43,892 nt of DNA from Paracoccaceae bacterium (GCA_013214575.1 JABSSD010000184.1:1-43892); one strand, 5' to 3'; positions 25,899 through 35,731 are shown, numbered from the stretch's first letter. A program made the numbers and translations. The notes: a model not told the origin generated them from the sequence alone.

Positions 25899-26219
25899 TT
25901 ACTGGATCTGTTCCAGACAGCGTTCTTTCCAGACTGCTCCCAGATCCTCGTTGCGGATCACCTTCATCTTCATCTCGTAGACCCAGGGTGCAATCAGCGG
26001 AATGGCGGCGTTGTAGTTGTCCGGCCAGTCTGGTTCGGCGGCGATAAGGGTGTCGCTCAGCGCCCGCTCTTTGACCCGGTCGCGCCGGGCCGCTTGGATC
26101 GCCGCCACCACATCCGCCTGATAGCTGCAGCTGTCCTCGGCTGTTACTTCATCTGCCATCACCGGGGTTGCCAGCACAGCGGACAAGAGGGCAGCGCTTA
26201 GTGCGGTCAGGGTCTTCAT
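25899..26219 (-). CDS. Small exported protein with two cysteines
   Basis: I chose ATG 26219, with GGAG about 10 bases upstream, over the start at 26249, because it puts a clean signal peptide at the N-terminus (hydrophobic core about 5-20, cleavage after VMA). The mature protein of about 83 residues is charged and helical. It has Cys31 near its N-terminus and another Cys close to the C-terminus (KERCLEQIQ), which may form a disulfide in the periplasm. It contains YNAAIPLIAPWVYEMKMK. I do not recognise the family. It is a single gene between dnaG and the sox operon. Confidence 0.65.
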   Translation of the reverse strand: MKTLTALSAALLSAVLATPVMADEVTAEDSCSYQADVVAAIQAARRDRVKERALSDTLIAAEPDWPDNYNAAIPLIAPWVYEMKMKVIRNEDLGAVWKERCLEQIQ

Positions 26220-26366
26220 CAGGCAGCTCCGGTGAATCAGTAAGGTCACACCAGACTAAAGCGCCCGTCGCCAAGTGGGAACCGGTTTTCACCGGCGCCG
26301 CGTCGAATGTCAGCGCCGCCGATCCCAGGCCTAATCCCGGGCCAATTCCCCGGCCAATTCCAGAGC

Positions 26367-26924
26367 CTAACCCAGCCCCGCCCGCCGCGCGGTCACAGCC
26401 GCCATCGCCACCTTCAGATCATGCACCAGGCTGCGCGCCATGGAGCGAAACACCAGCACCTGAAACATATCCGGGCCAATGCGGGTGATCGAGGCCATCA
26501 TATGGGCCAGTTCCGTCCGCACCGTATGGCCCAGCTCAAAGCTCTGGCGGCGCAGATCCACCGGCACCAATCGCGCCAGCACATCCTCGGCGTCGCGCCC
26601 CTCCAGCCGCACCACCGCCCAAGCATCGCCCTGATCGGTGAGTGCTGCAAACTCCGCCAGCACTGGCGCAGCCACCGGCCCCTGCAACAGCGCCATGCCC
26701 TGGCCAAACCAGATTGCCCGGCTGCCAGCCTTGCCGGTGCTGCGGTTGATCGCCGGAAAGCCGATGCCATGCGCCGCCTGCAGCGCAGTGCTCAAGGCCA
26801 TGTCCTGCCCGGCATAAGGCGCAATCGAGGTCATCGCCGCGGGCAGGTCTTCGGTCAGGCTGAGGCGACCGATGGTCAGCGGCAACAGCCCATCACAGGG
26901 CGTCAGTGCAATCAGTTCAGCCAC
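26367..26924 (-). CDS. soxG: Sarcosine oxidase, gamma subunit
   Basis: The frame is open to a TTG at 26948, but AAGGAGG lies 8 bases before GTG 26924, which overlaps the soxA stop by 8 bases, so I take GTG 26924 (185 residues). The sequence has the SoxG pattern: an N-terminal LPLTIGRLSLTEDLP-like segment, WAVVRLEGRDAEDVLARLVP and FELGHTVRTELAHMMASI, then an FQVLVFRSMARSLVHDL end. SoxG is the structural small subunit of the heterotetrameric enzyme that oxidises sarcosine to glycine and one-carbon units. It is the last gene of soxBDAG. Confidence 0.9.
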   Translation of the reverse strand: MAELIALTPCDGLLPLTIGRLSLTEDLPAAMTSIAPYAGQDMALSTALQAAHGIGFPAINRSTGKAGSRAIWFGQGMALLQGPVAAPVLAEFAALTDQGDAWAVVRLEGRDAEDVLARLVPVDLRRQSFELGHTVRTELAHMMASITRIGPDMFQVLVFRSMARSLVHDLKVAMAAVTARRAGLG

Positions 26925-29847
26925 GGGCACGGCCTCCTTCGGGATCAAAGAACACAGGGCTCACCACTTCGCACAGCGCGTCAATGCCACGCATGTGATC
27001 CACCAGACGGATCTCTTCGCCGATGCGATCCGCGCCGTTTTTCAAAAACGCCAGGGCGATCGAATGACCCAGGGTAGGCGAGAACCCCGCCGAGGTGACA
27101 TAGCCCTGATCATAGACCCGCTCAACCGGATCACCGGGCTTGAACAGATGCGCCCCGTTGCTCAACTGCTGGACCGCGCCGATGGGTTTCAGCCCCACCA
27201 GCCGCTGGCGATCTTCGTCCATCAACCCCGGCCGCGCCGACATTGCCTTGCCGATACAGTCTTTCTTTTTCGACACCATGGCCTGCATCCCCAGATCAAA
27301 GGCGGTGACGGTGCCGTTCAGCTCGGCATGGGTCAGAAAGCCCTTCTCGATCCGCAGCACATTCAGCGCCTCCATGCCATAGGCACCGCCGCCCAGCGCG
27401 CGGGCCCGCTGCAACAGCGCCCGGAACAGCGCATCGCCATAGCGGGCCGGCACCGCAAGCTCATAGGCTGTCTCGCCCGAGAACGAAATCCGGAACAGCC
27501 GCGCCGCAACGCCCAAGACGTCAACCGCACCGCAAGCCATGAACGGCCAGTTGGCCTCAATGATCGGCTCATCCAGCAGGTCATTCAACAGCTCACGCGA
27601 TTTGGGTCCGGCAATGGCAAACTGCGCCCATTGCTCGGTCACCGAGGTGATCTGCACATCCCATTCCGGCCGCAGCACCTGATGCACAAACTCCAGATGC
27701 GCCATCACCTGCCCCGCAGCGGCGGTGGTGGTGGTCATCACATAGTGGGTGTCGCCCAGCCGCGCGGTGGTGCCGTCATCCATCACAAAGCCATCTTCGC
27801 GCAGCATCAACCCATAGCGCACCCGGCCCACTTTCAGGGTACTGAAGGTGTTGGCATAGACAAAATCCAGCAGCTTCGCCGCATCCACCCCCTGAATGTC
27901 GATCTTGCCCAGGGTAGAGACATCGCAGATGCCCACAGAGCTGCGCACCAGCTCAACCTCGCGATCACAGGACTGCCGCCAGTTGCTCTCGCCTTTGGTC
28001 GGGAAATAGCTGGCACGGTACCACAGGCCAACTTCGATCATCGGCGCGTTTTGCTCTTTGCTGGCCAGATGCGAGGTCAGCAGCCGCTGGGGCCTGAACG
28101 CCTGCCCTGCCGCCCCGGCCCCCATCGCCGCAATAGAGACCGGCACAAACGGCGGCCTGAAAGTGGTGGTGCCGGTCTCAGGTATGCCACGCCCGGTGGC
28201 ATCCGCCAGCACCGCCAGCGCCGCCACGTTGGAGCTCTTGCCCTGATCGGTGGCCATGCCCTGGGTGGTATAGCGCTTCATATGCTCCACCGAGCGGAAG
28301 TTCTCGGCCGCTGCCTGTTTCACGTCCTTGACGGTGACATCATTCTGGAAATCCAGCCAGGCACGGCCCTTGCCGGGCACCGCCCAGAGCGCGGTGATGT
28401 TATAGGGATCATCCTCCGCCTCCGGCACATCAGGTCTGGCTGATTGCACCCCCAGATCCGCCAGCGCCTGCGCGGCGGCCTCAGCCCCCTCGCGCAGCGC
28501 CCCTTTGGTGGAAAACGTGCCATTACAGGCGCCAGCACAGGCCAGCCCCGGCACGGTTCCCGGAGTGGGTACAAAGCTGGCAATGTCGCGGTTCCACTGG
28601 GGCCGCCCGTTCAGATGACAGGTCAGATGCAGCGTTGGGTTCCAGCCGCCGGACATCGCCAGACAATCGGTCTGAATGCGCTGCTCGCCTTTGACCGACC
28701 GCACGGTGATACTGTCGATCCGCTTGCGGCCGCTGGTGTCACAGATCTGCGCGCCCTTGATCACCGGGTATAAATCACTGTCCGGCGCGTCATGGCGGCT
28801 GTCGACCAGCAGTGCCACATGCACCCCAGCCTCAACCAGATCGCGCGCCGTGTGATGGGCCTGATCATTATTGGCAAAGACCGTCACCCGCTGCCCCGGA
28901 GCCACCCCCCAGCGGTTCAGATAAGAGCGCACCGCGCTGGCGGTCATGATGCCGGGGCGGTCATTGTTGGCGAATGCTATGGGGCGCTCAATCGCCCCGG
29001 CTGCCAGCACCGCCCGTCTGGCCACAATGCGCCAGAAACATTCACGCGGCAGGCCATCGCGGCGCGGCTGATGATGGCCGACCCGCTCCAGCGCGCCGTA
29101 GGTGCCCTGATCATAAGCGCCAGTAATGGCAGTGCGCGGCATCAGCCGGACATTGTCCAGGCTGGCCAGCTCCGCCAAGACCTGCGCCACCCAGTCCACC
29201 CCGGACAGGCCGTCGATCTGCTCAACCTCAGCCAGCAGGCGGCCCCCCATGCGGGCATCCTTTTCGGCCAGAATGACATCGGCGCCCGCCCGACCGGCGG
29301 TCAAGGCTGCCATCAACCCGGCCGGGCCAGACCCGATCACCAGTAAATCACAAAACGCATAGGCCTTCTCGCAGGCATCTGGATCCGCCAGCCCCGACAA
29401 GGCGCCAAGACCCGCCGCCTTGCGGATCACCGGCTCATAGAGCTTCTCCCAGAACGCCGCCGGCCACATGAAGGTCTTGTAATAGAACCCGGCGCCCAAA
29501 AACGGCGCCGCCAGATCATTGATGGCTTGCAGATCATGCTCGACCGAGGGCCAGCAATTCTGACTGCGCGCCTCCAGCCCGGCAAAGATCTCTTGGCTCG
29601 TGGCGCGAATATTGGGATCGCTTTGCGCCCCTGAGCCGATGGTCACCAGCGCATTAGGCTCTTCACTGCCCGCCGTCAGAATGCCGCGTGGCCGGTGATA
29701 CTTGAACGAGCGCGCCACCAGATGCACCCCATTGGCCAGCAGCGCCGAGGCCAGCGTGTCGCCCTCCAGCCCCACCAGATGGCGCCCGTTAAAGGAAAAC
29801 GTCACTGGCCTGGCGCCCTGCAACAGACCCTTGCCTGATATCCTCAT
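26917..29847 (-). CDS. soxA: Sarcosine oxidase, alpha subunit
   Basis: This 976-residue subunit is of usual length. The N-terminal part has the 2Fe-2S-like but cluster-free SoxA fold (FSFNGRHLVGLEGDTLASAL). Next comes an NAD(P)/FAD-type Rossmann domain with LLVIGSGPAGLMAALTAGRA near residue 170. The C-terminal 400 residues form the aminomethyltransferase (GcvT-like) domain that binds tetrahydrofolate (LDFVYANTFSTLKVGRVRYG, FSGETAYELAVP, LRIEKGFLTHAEL). It releases 5,10-methylene-THF when folate is present. ATGA overlaps with soxD and an overlap with soxG show tight coupling. Confidence 0.95.
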   Translation of the reverse strand: MRISGKGLLQGARPVTFSFNGRHLVGLEGDTLASALLANGVHLVARSFKYHRPRGILTAGSEEPNALVTIGSGAQSDPNIRATSQEIFAGLEARSQNCWPSVEHDLQAINDLAAPFLGAGFYYKTFMWPAAFWEKLYEPVIRKAAGLGALSGLADPDACEKAYAFCDLLVIGSGPAGLMAALTAGRAGADVILAEKDARMGGRLLAEVEQIDGLSGVDWVAQVLAELASLDNVRLMPRTAITGAYDQGTYGALERVGHHQPRRDGLPRECFWRIVARRAVLAAGAIERPIAFANNDRPGIMTASAVRSYLNRWGVAPGQRVTVFANNDQAHHTARDLVEAGVHVALLVDSRHDAPDSDLYPVIKGAQICDTSGRKRIDSITVRSVKGEQRIQTDCLAMSGGWNPTLHLTCHLNGRPQWNRDIASFVPTPGTVPGLACAGACNGTFSTKGALREGAEAAAQALADLGVQSARPDVPEAEDDPYNITALWAVPGKGRAWLDFQNDVTVKDVKQAAAENFRSVEHMKRYTTQGMATDQGKSSNVAALAVLADATGRGIPETGTTTFRPPFVPVSIAAMGAGAAGQAFRPQRLLTSHLASKEQNAPMIEVGLWYRASYFPTKGESNWRQSCDREVELVRSSVGICDVSTLGKIDIQGVDAAKLLDFVYANTFSTLKVGRVRYGLMLREDGFVMDDGTTARLGDTHYVMTTTTAAAGQVMAHLEFVHQVLRPEWDVQITSVTEQWAQFAIAGPKSRELLNDLLDEPIIEANWPFMACGAVDVLGVAARLFRISFSGETAYELAVPARYGDALFRALLQRARALGGGAYGMEALNVLRIEKGFLTHAELNGTVTAFDLGMQAMVSKKKDCIGKAMSARPGLMDEDRQRLVGLKPIGAVQQLSNGAHLFKPGDPVERVYDQGYVTSAGFSPTLGHSIALAFLKNGADRIGEEIRLVDHMRGIDALCEVVSPVFFDPEGGRARG

Positions 29848-30113
29848 CGCGCGCCCCCCAGATCCGCAGCCGAGGCCAGCGCGGTCGACAGCACCGCATG
29901 GCTGACAACATTGCGACAGACATCGATCCAGGCACCGCAGCCCATTTCATGATACCACAGCTCGTGCAGCTCCCCTGCCGGATTGTCCCGCAGATTGACA
30001 TGATCATGCCAGGCCTCCAGCGCCGCAGCCGCAGCCGGGCGCGCCAATGCGGCGCCCTTGACGTAAAACTCGCGACGATCGCGCTCGCCGCAATTTGGAC
30101 AGTTGATCCTCAT
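29844..30113 (-). CDS. soxD: Sarcosine oxidase, delta subunit
   Basis: I take ATG 30113, behind AAGGGGG, instead of the longer frame to 30200. The 89 residues are the usual length. Zinc ligands are in place: C5 and C8 in NCPNCGERDRREF, and H55 and C59 in WYHEMGCGAW, matching the Cys-Cys-His-Cys zinc site of the solved enzyme family. SoxD is a small structural subunit joining alpha and beta. Its stop overlaps the soxA ATG. It is 93 bases downstream of soxB in the same operon. Confidence 0.93.
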   Translation of the reverse strand: MRINCPNCGERDRREFYVKGAALARPAAAAALEAWHDHVNLRDNPAGELHELWYHEMGCGAWIDVCRNVVSHAVLSTALASAADLGGAR

Positions 30114-30206
30114 GCGCCAGCCCCCTTCTTCTTGTTCAAAATACCTCGGGGGTGAGGCCGCCCGGCCGAGGGGGCAGCGCCCCCAAAATCCCCAACCCAA
30201 CCCAAA

Positions 30207-31460
30207 TCAATGCAGATTATGTTGCGCACCGGTGCCCTCCTCATCCATCAGCCCATGCCCCGAGCGGAACCGGTCCAGCTTGAACTTTGTCGCCGCGCCA
30301 TGCGGGCGATCGGTGGCGATCAGATGGGCATAGGCATCGCCGGATCCGGGGATCGCCTTGAAGCCGCCATAACACCAGCCACAATTGAGATAGAGCCCCT
30401 CGATCCCGGATTGATCAATGATCGGCGAACCATCCGGGGTCATATCCATGATGCCACCCCAACTGCGCAACAGCCGCGCCTTGCCCAGCGCCGGCACCAT
30501 CGCCAGGCAGCTTTCCATGGTGTGTTCCACCATCGGCAGATTGCCGCGTGCCGCATAGGAACTGTAAAAATCCAGGTAGCTGCCAAACACCAGACCGCCC
30601 TTGTCGGACTGGCTGATATACAGATGGCTCTCGGCAAAGGCGATGACGTGGTTGAGCACCGGCTTCAGCCCCTCCGAGACAAAGGCCTGCAGCACATGGC
30701 TTTCGATCGGCAGCCGCAGCCCGGCCAGGGCTGCCACCTGTCCCGACCGACCCGCCGCCGCCAGCGCCACCTTCTTGGCCCGGATCACTCCTCGCGTGGT
30801 CTGCACCCCGCGCACTTTGCCATTGTCGATATCAATGCCGGTGACTTCGCAGTTCTGGATCAGATCGACGCCGCGCATATCAGCGCCGCGGGCAAATCCC
30901 CAGGCCACCGCATCATGGCGGGCAGTGCCGCCACGCCGATGCAGCAAGCCACCCATGATCGGGAAGCGGTTGTTGTCAAAGTTCAGAAATGGTGCCCGTT
31001 TGCGCACCCCTTCGACATCCAGCAGCTCGGCATCATCGCCCTGATTGATGATAGCATTGCCGCGCCGCACCATGGCGTCGCGCTGACCATCATTGTGATA
31101 GATCATCATCACTCCGCGCTGTGACATCATCGCGTTATAGTTCAGATCCTGCTCCAGCCCCTCCCAGAGCTTCAGCGAATGGGAGTAGAACTCGGAATTG
31201 CCCGGTAGGTAATAATTGGCCCGCACAATAGTGGTATTACGCCCCACATTGCCGCCGCCCAGATAGCCCTTTTCCAGCACCGCGATATTGGTGATGCCGT
31301 AATTTTTTGCCAGGTAATAGGCGGTGGCCAGCCCGTGACCGCCGCCGCCGATGATCACCACATCATATTCGGGTTTCGGCTCGGGGTTGCGCCAATGCGG
31401 TGCCCAGCCCTTGTTGCCTGTCAGCCCTTCTTTGAGCACCCGCCAGCCTGAAAACCGCAT
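30207..31460 (-). CDS. soxB: Sarcosine oxidase, beta subunit
   Basis: This 417-residue flavin-dependent dehydrogenase is the first gene of soxBDAG; its ATG at 31460 follows GGAGGTAG. It opens with a DAO-type FAD fold (DVVIIGGGGHGLATAYYLAK at 33-52). The segment LLHRRGGTARHDAVAW (H174 and H182) includes the His to which FMN is covalently bound in this family, most likely H174. The active-site region near the C-terminus has CGWCYGGFKAIPGSG. It oxidises the methylamine carbon of sarcosine, and electrons pass from FAD to FMN to O2. The genes glyA, purU and folD, often near sox operons, are not in this window. Confidence 0.96.
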   Translation of the reverse strand: MRFSGWRVLKEGLTGNKGWAPHWRNPEPKPEYDVVIIGGGGHGLATAYYLAKNYGITNIAVLEKGYLGGGNVGRNTTIVRANYYLPGNSEFYSHSLKLWEGLEQDLNYNAMMSQRGVMMIYHNDGQRDAMVRRGNAIINQGDDAELLDVEGVRKRAPFLNFDNNRFPIMGGLLHRRGGTARHDAVAWGFARGADMRGVDLIQNCEVTGIDIDNGKVRGVQTTRGVIRAKKVALAAAGRSGQVAALAGLRLPIESHVLQAFVSEGLKPVLNHVIAFAESHLYISQSDKGGLVFGSYLDFYSSYAARGNLPMVEHTMESCLAMVPALGKARLLRSWGGIMDMTPDGSPIIDQSGIEGLYLNCGWCYGGFKAIPGSGDAYAHLIATDRPHGAATKFKLDRFRSGHGLMDEEGTGAQHNLH

Positions 31461-31742
31461 GGGCTACCTCCAAATTCGAATACGGGGAGGCCGACCAATC
31501 CGCCGCCACCTCCCGCTGAAACCTTGCTAGCCGCTTTACCGCCTGGCTCCTACCCCTGTTGGTAGAAACGCCACGGCCCGGCACCTTGTTCCCGGTACAA
31601 ACGCACACACTGGGCAGGTCTGTCTAGTCCCATTCACAACGGCCTGTGCCGATCTTTGACAATTGGCTTTTGCACCTTTGTATTTTGACCGCGTTTCAAC
31701 CCCGTCCCTCCTGATACCGACGACCAGACCCACAAACGCAAA
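31461..31742. other. Promoter region of the sox operon, no gene seen
   Basis: The 282 bases between soxB and the gdh terminator show no supportable gene; frames here are Arg/Cys-rich shadows. I see no classic sigma-70 pair or known regulatory site that I could stand behind. Since gdh has its own terminator at 31743-31768, the sox promoter should lie within this stretch. Confidence 0.45.
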
Positions 31743-31768
31743 ACGGCGCGCTGATATCAGCGCGCCGT
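31743..31768 (-). terminator. Rho-independent terminator of gdh
   Basis: A perfect 26-base palindrome (outer arms ACGGCGCGC, centre TGATATCA) lies 22 bases after the gdh stop. On the minus strand its 3' end runs into TTTT. It should stop gdh transcripts before the sox operon. Confidence 0.8.
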
Positions 31769-31789
31769 CATGGTCATCTGCCTGGCAGG

Positions 31790-33220
31790 TTACAGCCCCT
31801 TGGCCCGATAGCTGGCCGCCACTTTGCCGATCGACACCAGATAGGCGGCGGTGCGCAGGTCGGTGACATCGTCACGACTGTGCCAGACCTCGCGCATCGA
31901 CTGGTAGGCAATCCGCATGGTGTCATCCAGACCCGAGCGCACCAGTTCCAGCTCACCGGCGCCCCGCAGGTATTTCTGACGGAAGTCCGGTGACATTTTC
32001 CAACGGCCCTCCATCACGGTTTCCAGCTGCGCCAGTTCGTTGATCACCAACTGGTGGCGGGCCTCTTCCTGGCGACGCTGCATGCGGCCAAAGCGGATAT
32101 GCGACAGGTTCTTGACCCACTCAAAATAGGACACCGTCACCCCGCCGGCATTGGCATACATGTCAGGGATGATGACCGTGCCCTTTTCACGCAGGATGTC
32201 ATCGGCGCCGGCAGTCACCGGACCATTGGCGGCCTCGATGATCAGCGGCGCCTGAATGCGCGCCGCATTAGAGAGATTGATCACCCCTTCCAGCGCCGCC
32301 GGGATCAGGATATCGCATTTTGCCTCCAGCAGCGGTGCGCCATCCTTGGAATAGGTGGCGTCGGGATAGCCGGTGACGCCGCCATGCTGGCCGATCCACT
32401 GGCGCACCGCCTCAACGTCGAGTCCATTGGCGTCAAACAACCCACCATCATATTCAATGATGCCGATAACTTTGGCGCCGTCTTCCTCACTCAGGAACTT
32501 GGCGGCGTGATAGCCCACGTTGCCCAGCCCCTGCACAATGACCCGTTTGCCATCCAGTGAGCCGCTCAGCTTGGCCGCCTTCACATCTTCCGGGTGGCGG
32601 AAGAATTCCTGCAGCGCATATTGCACCCCCCGGCCGGTGGCCTCGACCCGGCCGGCAATACCGCCGGCGTTCAGCGGCTTACCGGTGACGCAGGCGCGGG
32701 CATTGATGTCGGTGGTGTTCATGCGGGCGTATTGGTCGGCGATCCAGGCCATCTCACGCTCGCCGGTGCCCATGTCAGGTGCCGGCACGTTTTGCGACGG
32801 GTGGATCAGATCGCGTTTGATCAGCTCATAGGCAAATCGCCGGGTGATCAGTTCCATCTCATGTTCGTCATATTGCCGCGGATCAATGCACAGACCACCC
32901 TTGGAGCCGCCAAACGGCGCCTCGACCAGGGCGCATTTATAGGTCATCAGTGCCGCCAGCGCCTCGACCTCGTCCTGGTTGACCCCCAGCGAGAAGCGGA
33001 TACCGCCCTTGACCGGTTCCATATGTTCGGAATGCACCGAGCGATATCCGGTAAAGGTCTTGATCTCGCCACGCAGGCGCACCCCAAAGCGCACCGTGTA
33101 GGTGGCGTTGCAGACCCTGATCTTTTCCTCCAGACCAGGTGGCAGTTCCATCAGGGCGACGGCCCGGCTGAACATCCGGTCAACGCTTTCACGGAAACTG
33201 GGTTCGTTGACGTTACTCAT
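31790..33220 (-). CDS. Glu/Leu/Phe/Val dehydrogenase (glutamate dehydrogenase-like)
   Basis: This 476-residue protein starts at ATG 33220. It has the dimerisation and catalytic domain with KGGIRFSLGVNQDEVEALAA, and APFGGSKGGLCIDPR with the catalytic lysine. The Rossmann domain follows (VIVQGLGNVGYHAAKFLSEE). Late sequence includes EWVKNLSHIRFGRMQRRQEE. Members interconvert glutamate and 2-oxoglutarate with NAD(P). In Rhodobacteraceae this type is usually annotated as Glu/Leu/Phe/Val dehydrogenase, and substrate preference cannot be fixed here. Near the sox operon it may help handle nitrogen released downstream of sarcosine oxidation to glycine, but that link is only inferred. It has its own terminator. 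Confidence 0.92.
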   Translation of the reverse strand: MSNVNEPSFRESVDRMFSRAVALMELPPGLEEKIRVCNATYTVRFGVRLRGEIKTFTGYRSVHSEHMEPVKGGIRFSLGVNQDEVEALAALMTYKCALVEAPFGGSKGGLCIDPRQYDEHEMELITRRFAYELIKRDLIHPSQNVPAPDMGTGEREMAWIADQYARMNTTDINARACVTGKPLNAGGIAGRVEATGRGVQYALQEFFRHPEDVKAAKLSGSLDGKRVIVQGLGNVGYHAAKFLSEEDGAKVIGIIEYDGGLFDANGLDVEAVRQWIGQHGGVTGYPDATYSKDGAPLLEAKCDILIPAALEGVINLSNAARIQAPLIIEAANGPVTAGADDILREKGTVIIPDMYANAGGVTVSYFEWVKNLSHIRFGRMQRRQEEARHQLVINELAQLETVMEGRWKMSPDFRQKYLRGAGELELVRSGLDDTMRIAYQSMREVWHSRDDVTDLRTAAYLVSIGKVAASYRAKGL

Positions 33221-33567
33221 TGGCTCTTCTCCCTAATTCTGAGACGACTCGCCTACAGTTGTCACTGAAAGGTTATGACGACTTCTTTAATAAGTGCGAC
33301 CTTTTTGACCATTTCATTTCAAAAAAACCTGTTTTTTCCGCGTTTTGGAAACCTTGGCGATTCCCCGCAGCGGCGATACGGCGATCAGGCCAGCGGTCGG
33401 GGCATTGGCAAATAAAGGCAAAAATTGCCTTAATTTTATGACTAATCCGAAAGTTAACGCCATGTGAAGGCCCCAATTCCGCCATCTTCATCAAGCATTA
33501 ACACTTCAACCAAATCCCACAGTATCCATACGGGCCCTTTGTCACTTTTGGGCCGGAGAGGACTGCA
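33221..33567. other. Divergent promoter region between gdh and tadG-like genes
   Basis: The 347 bases contain no supportable gene. They are AT-richer than neighbouring genes, with T- and A-rich tracts around 33275-33340 and 33410-33440, as expected of promoters reading both ways. GGAGAGG at 33555-33561 is the ribosome site of the TadG-like gene. I could not fix a -35/-10 pair with confidence. Confidence 0.5.
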
Positions 33568-35196
33568 ATGCCACTGCCGCTACGCCAGACAACTGCCCTA
33601 TCCAGACTTGCGGCAAACCGCTGCAGGATAACCCTGTGCAAATTTGCGCAGGAAGAGGACGGGGTTCTGATCAAACCCACCATATTCATATTCCTGTCGA
33701 TGCTGGCGGTTGGCGGTATTGGGGTTGATCTGATGCGCATGGAGCGCGACCGGACTGAGTTGCAGTATACTCTGGACCGGGCGGTTCTGGCCGCCGCCGA
33801 TCTGGACCAGACCCAGACGCCAGCGGCTGTGGTGCTCGACTACCTGACCAAATCCGGTCTGAGCGAATATTATAGCCCGCCCACCTCGGACATCGGCTTG
33901 GGCTACCGCATCGTTACCAGCACGGTCAACACCGATTTCGAGACCCATTTCATGAATTTCACCGGCGTTGGCAGCATCCCGATCTATGCCTCATCGACCG
34001 CCGAGGAAAGCATCGATGGGCTGGAAATTTCGCTGGTGCTAGATGTGTCCGGTTCGATGAATTCAAACAACCGTCTCAAAAACCTAAAAGTGGCCGCCAA
34101 GGACTTTATCGACGAGATGGTGGCCAATACCACCGATGGCAAAATGTCGATCTCGATCATTCCCTATGCCACCCAGGTTTCAGTCCCGGAAGCGTTGTTT
34201 GACCAATACAACGTCTCAACCGAGCAGGATTACTCCCACTGCGTGAACTTTTCCTCTGCCGACTTCAACAGTGTTGCGCTGCCGCTGACGACCTCTTTGC
34301 AGGGCACCATGCATTTCAGCCCCTGGTATACCAGTAATTATCGCCCGAGTGGACGGTTGGTCGATTATGCCGTGTGCTCTGCTGATGCAGATCGCGAAAT
34401 ATTGCCGCTTCAAAAAGACGCCGCGACGCTCAAGGCCTTCATCCAGAATCTCGAAGCATGGGGAAACACCTCCATTGATCTGGGGATGAAATGGGCCACC
34501 ACATTGCTGGACCCCTCCGCCCAACCGGCCATCAACGCCCTGACCACCGGCGCGGATGCAAGCATTCCTGTTGATTTTGCGGCGCGCCCGTCCAGCTATA
34601 CCGATGCTGACACCATCAAGATCGTGGTGCTGATGACCGATGGGCAGAACACATCGCAGTATTATGTTCACGAAGATTTCCGCAGTGGAATGTCGGACCT
34701 CTGGTACAACGCAGGCGCGAACCGTTATTCATCTTATGACCCGAACAGTACGCGTTCGTACGACAGAGATTACTACTGGGATAATTACGGAACCTGGAAA
34801 GATCACCCCTATGGCAACGGGTCGAGCGAAAGCGGCACTGCGGTTCAGCTGAGCTATGCTGAACTCTGGGCGCGGACCTCTTTGAAGTATAACTACAAGT
34901 ATATTTTCGGGGAATGGATGGGCACCTCGAGCGCCAAGAACAAATACTACTATCCGGTCCGGATGTATTACGGCACAAGCACCAAGAACACCCGCACCCA
35001 AAACATCTGCAACGCAGCCAAGGAAGCGGGCATTATCGTCTACACCATCGGCTTTGAGGCCCCCAGCGGCGGTCAAGCGGTGCTGCAGGACTGCGCCAGT
35101 TCAGACGCGCATTACTTTGATGTGAGCGGGTTGGAAATCTCCGATGCCTTTGCCTCGATTGCCACCTCGATTAGACAGCTGAGGTTGACCCAATGA
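33568..35196 (+). CDS. TadG-like protein with von Willebrand factor A domain
   Basis: ATG 33568 gives 542 residues. The N-terminus has a TadE/G-type anchor: an FAQEEDGVLIKPTIFIFLSM segment where the pseudopilin-like cleavage pattern is imperfect, then one hydrophobic helix and GVDLMRMERDRTELQYTLDR. A vWA domain begins near residue 150 with a MIDAS motif (LVLDVSGSMNS) and IKIVVLMTDGQN, and contains a large Tyr/Ser/Asn-rich insert (about 365-465). TadG-like proteins are pilus-associated or adhesive surface proteins. The stop overlaps the next TadE-type gene by ATGA. No other tad genes (tadA, tadB, tadC, cpaB) are here. Confidence 0.88.
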   Translation: MPLPLRQTTALSRLAANRCRITLCKFAQEEDGVLIKPTIFIFLSMLAVGGIGVDLMRMERDRTELQYTLDRAVLAAADLDQTQTPAAVVLDYLTKSGLSEYYSPPTSDIGLGYRIVTSTVNTDFETHFMNFTGVGSIPIYASSTAEESIDGLEISLVLDVSGSMNSNNRLKNLKVAAKDFIDEMVANTTDGKMSISIIPYATQVSVPEALFDQYNVSTEQDYSHCVNFSSADFNSVALPLTTSLQGTMHFSPWYTSNYRPSGRLVDYAVCSADADREILPLQKDAATLKAFIQNLEAWGNTSIDLGMKWATTLLDPSAQPAINALTTGADASIPVDFAARPSSYTDADTIKIVVLMTDGQNTSQYYVHEDFRSGMSDLWYNAGANRYSSYDPNSTRSYDRDYYWDNYGTWKDHPYGNGSSESGTAVQLSYAELWARTSLKYNYKYIFGEWMGTSSAKNKYYYPVRMYYGTSTKNTRTQNICNAAKEAGIIVYTIGFEAPSGGQAVLQDCASSDAHYFDVSGLEISDAFASIATSIRQLRLTQ

Positions 35197-35729
35197 TCCG
35201 GCGCATTCAACAGTCACTGCGGCAGTTCCGCAGCCGCGAAAATGGCAACGTCACGGTGGAGTTTGCCATTGTGGTGCCTCTTTTCCTGATGATTTTGATG
35301 TCGACGGTCGAATTGGGTCTGATCACCATCAAGCAATCCATGCTGGAGCGCGCCTTGGACCTGACGGTCCGCGATCTGCGACTGGGAACCGGCGCCGACC
35401 AGCAACATGACGACATCCGCGACGCCATTTGCGCCAGATCAGGCTTTATCGACAATTGTGACACCTCGCTGCGTTTGGAGATGGTGCAGGTCGATCCGTT
35501 CAACTGGACTGGCATTGACGCCTCGCCGGACTGTGTCAACGCGATCGAAGATGTGCAGCCGGTGCGCAGCTTTATCAGCGGTCAGTCAAATGAGCTGATG
35601 TTCATTCGGGCCTGCATGAAATTCGACCCGGTATTCCCGCAATGGGGGCTAGGTGACAGTCTGGACAAAGATTCCGGCGGTCGTGTCAGCCTGTTTGCCT
35701 CGTCAGCATTTGTTCAGGAGCCGAGGTAA
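35193..35729 (+). CDS. TadE-family pseudopilin-like protein
   Basis: This 178-residue protein starts at ATG 35193, inside the stop region of the TadG-like gene. Its N-terminus is textbook TadE: a basic leader, then ENGNVTVEFAIVVPLFLMIL with the conserved Glu of the prepilin-type segment, then a continuing helix. The rest is a mainly extracytoplasmic domain with cysteines (CARSGFIDNCD, and DCVN, ACMKF) that may form disulfides. TadE proteins are minor pseudopilins processed by TadV. In this locus the group stands apart from the core tad secretion genes. Confidence 0.88.
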   Translation: MIRRIQQSLRQFRSRENGNVTVEFAIVVPLFLMILMSTVELGLITIKQSMLERALDLTVRDLRLGTGADQQHDDIRDAICARSGFIDNCDTSLRLEMVQVDPFNWTGIDASPDCVNAIEDVQPVRSFISGQSNELMFIRACMKFDPVFPQWGLGDSLDKDSGGRVSLFASSAFVQEPR

Positions 35730-35731
35730 TC

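Noticed and set aside
27000-28443. Long plus-strand frame opposite soxA
   Set aside because: It is a His/Arg/Gln-rich antisense shadow of the soxA reading frame, a common effect of high GC at third codon positions.
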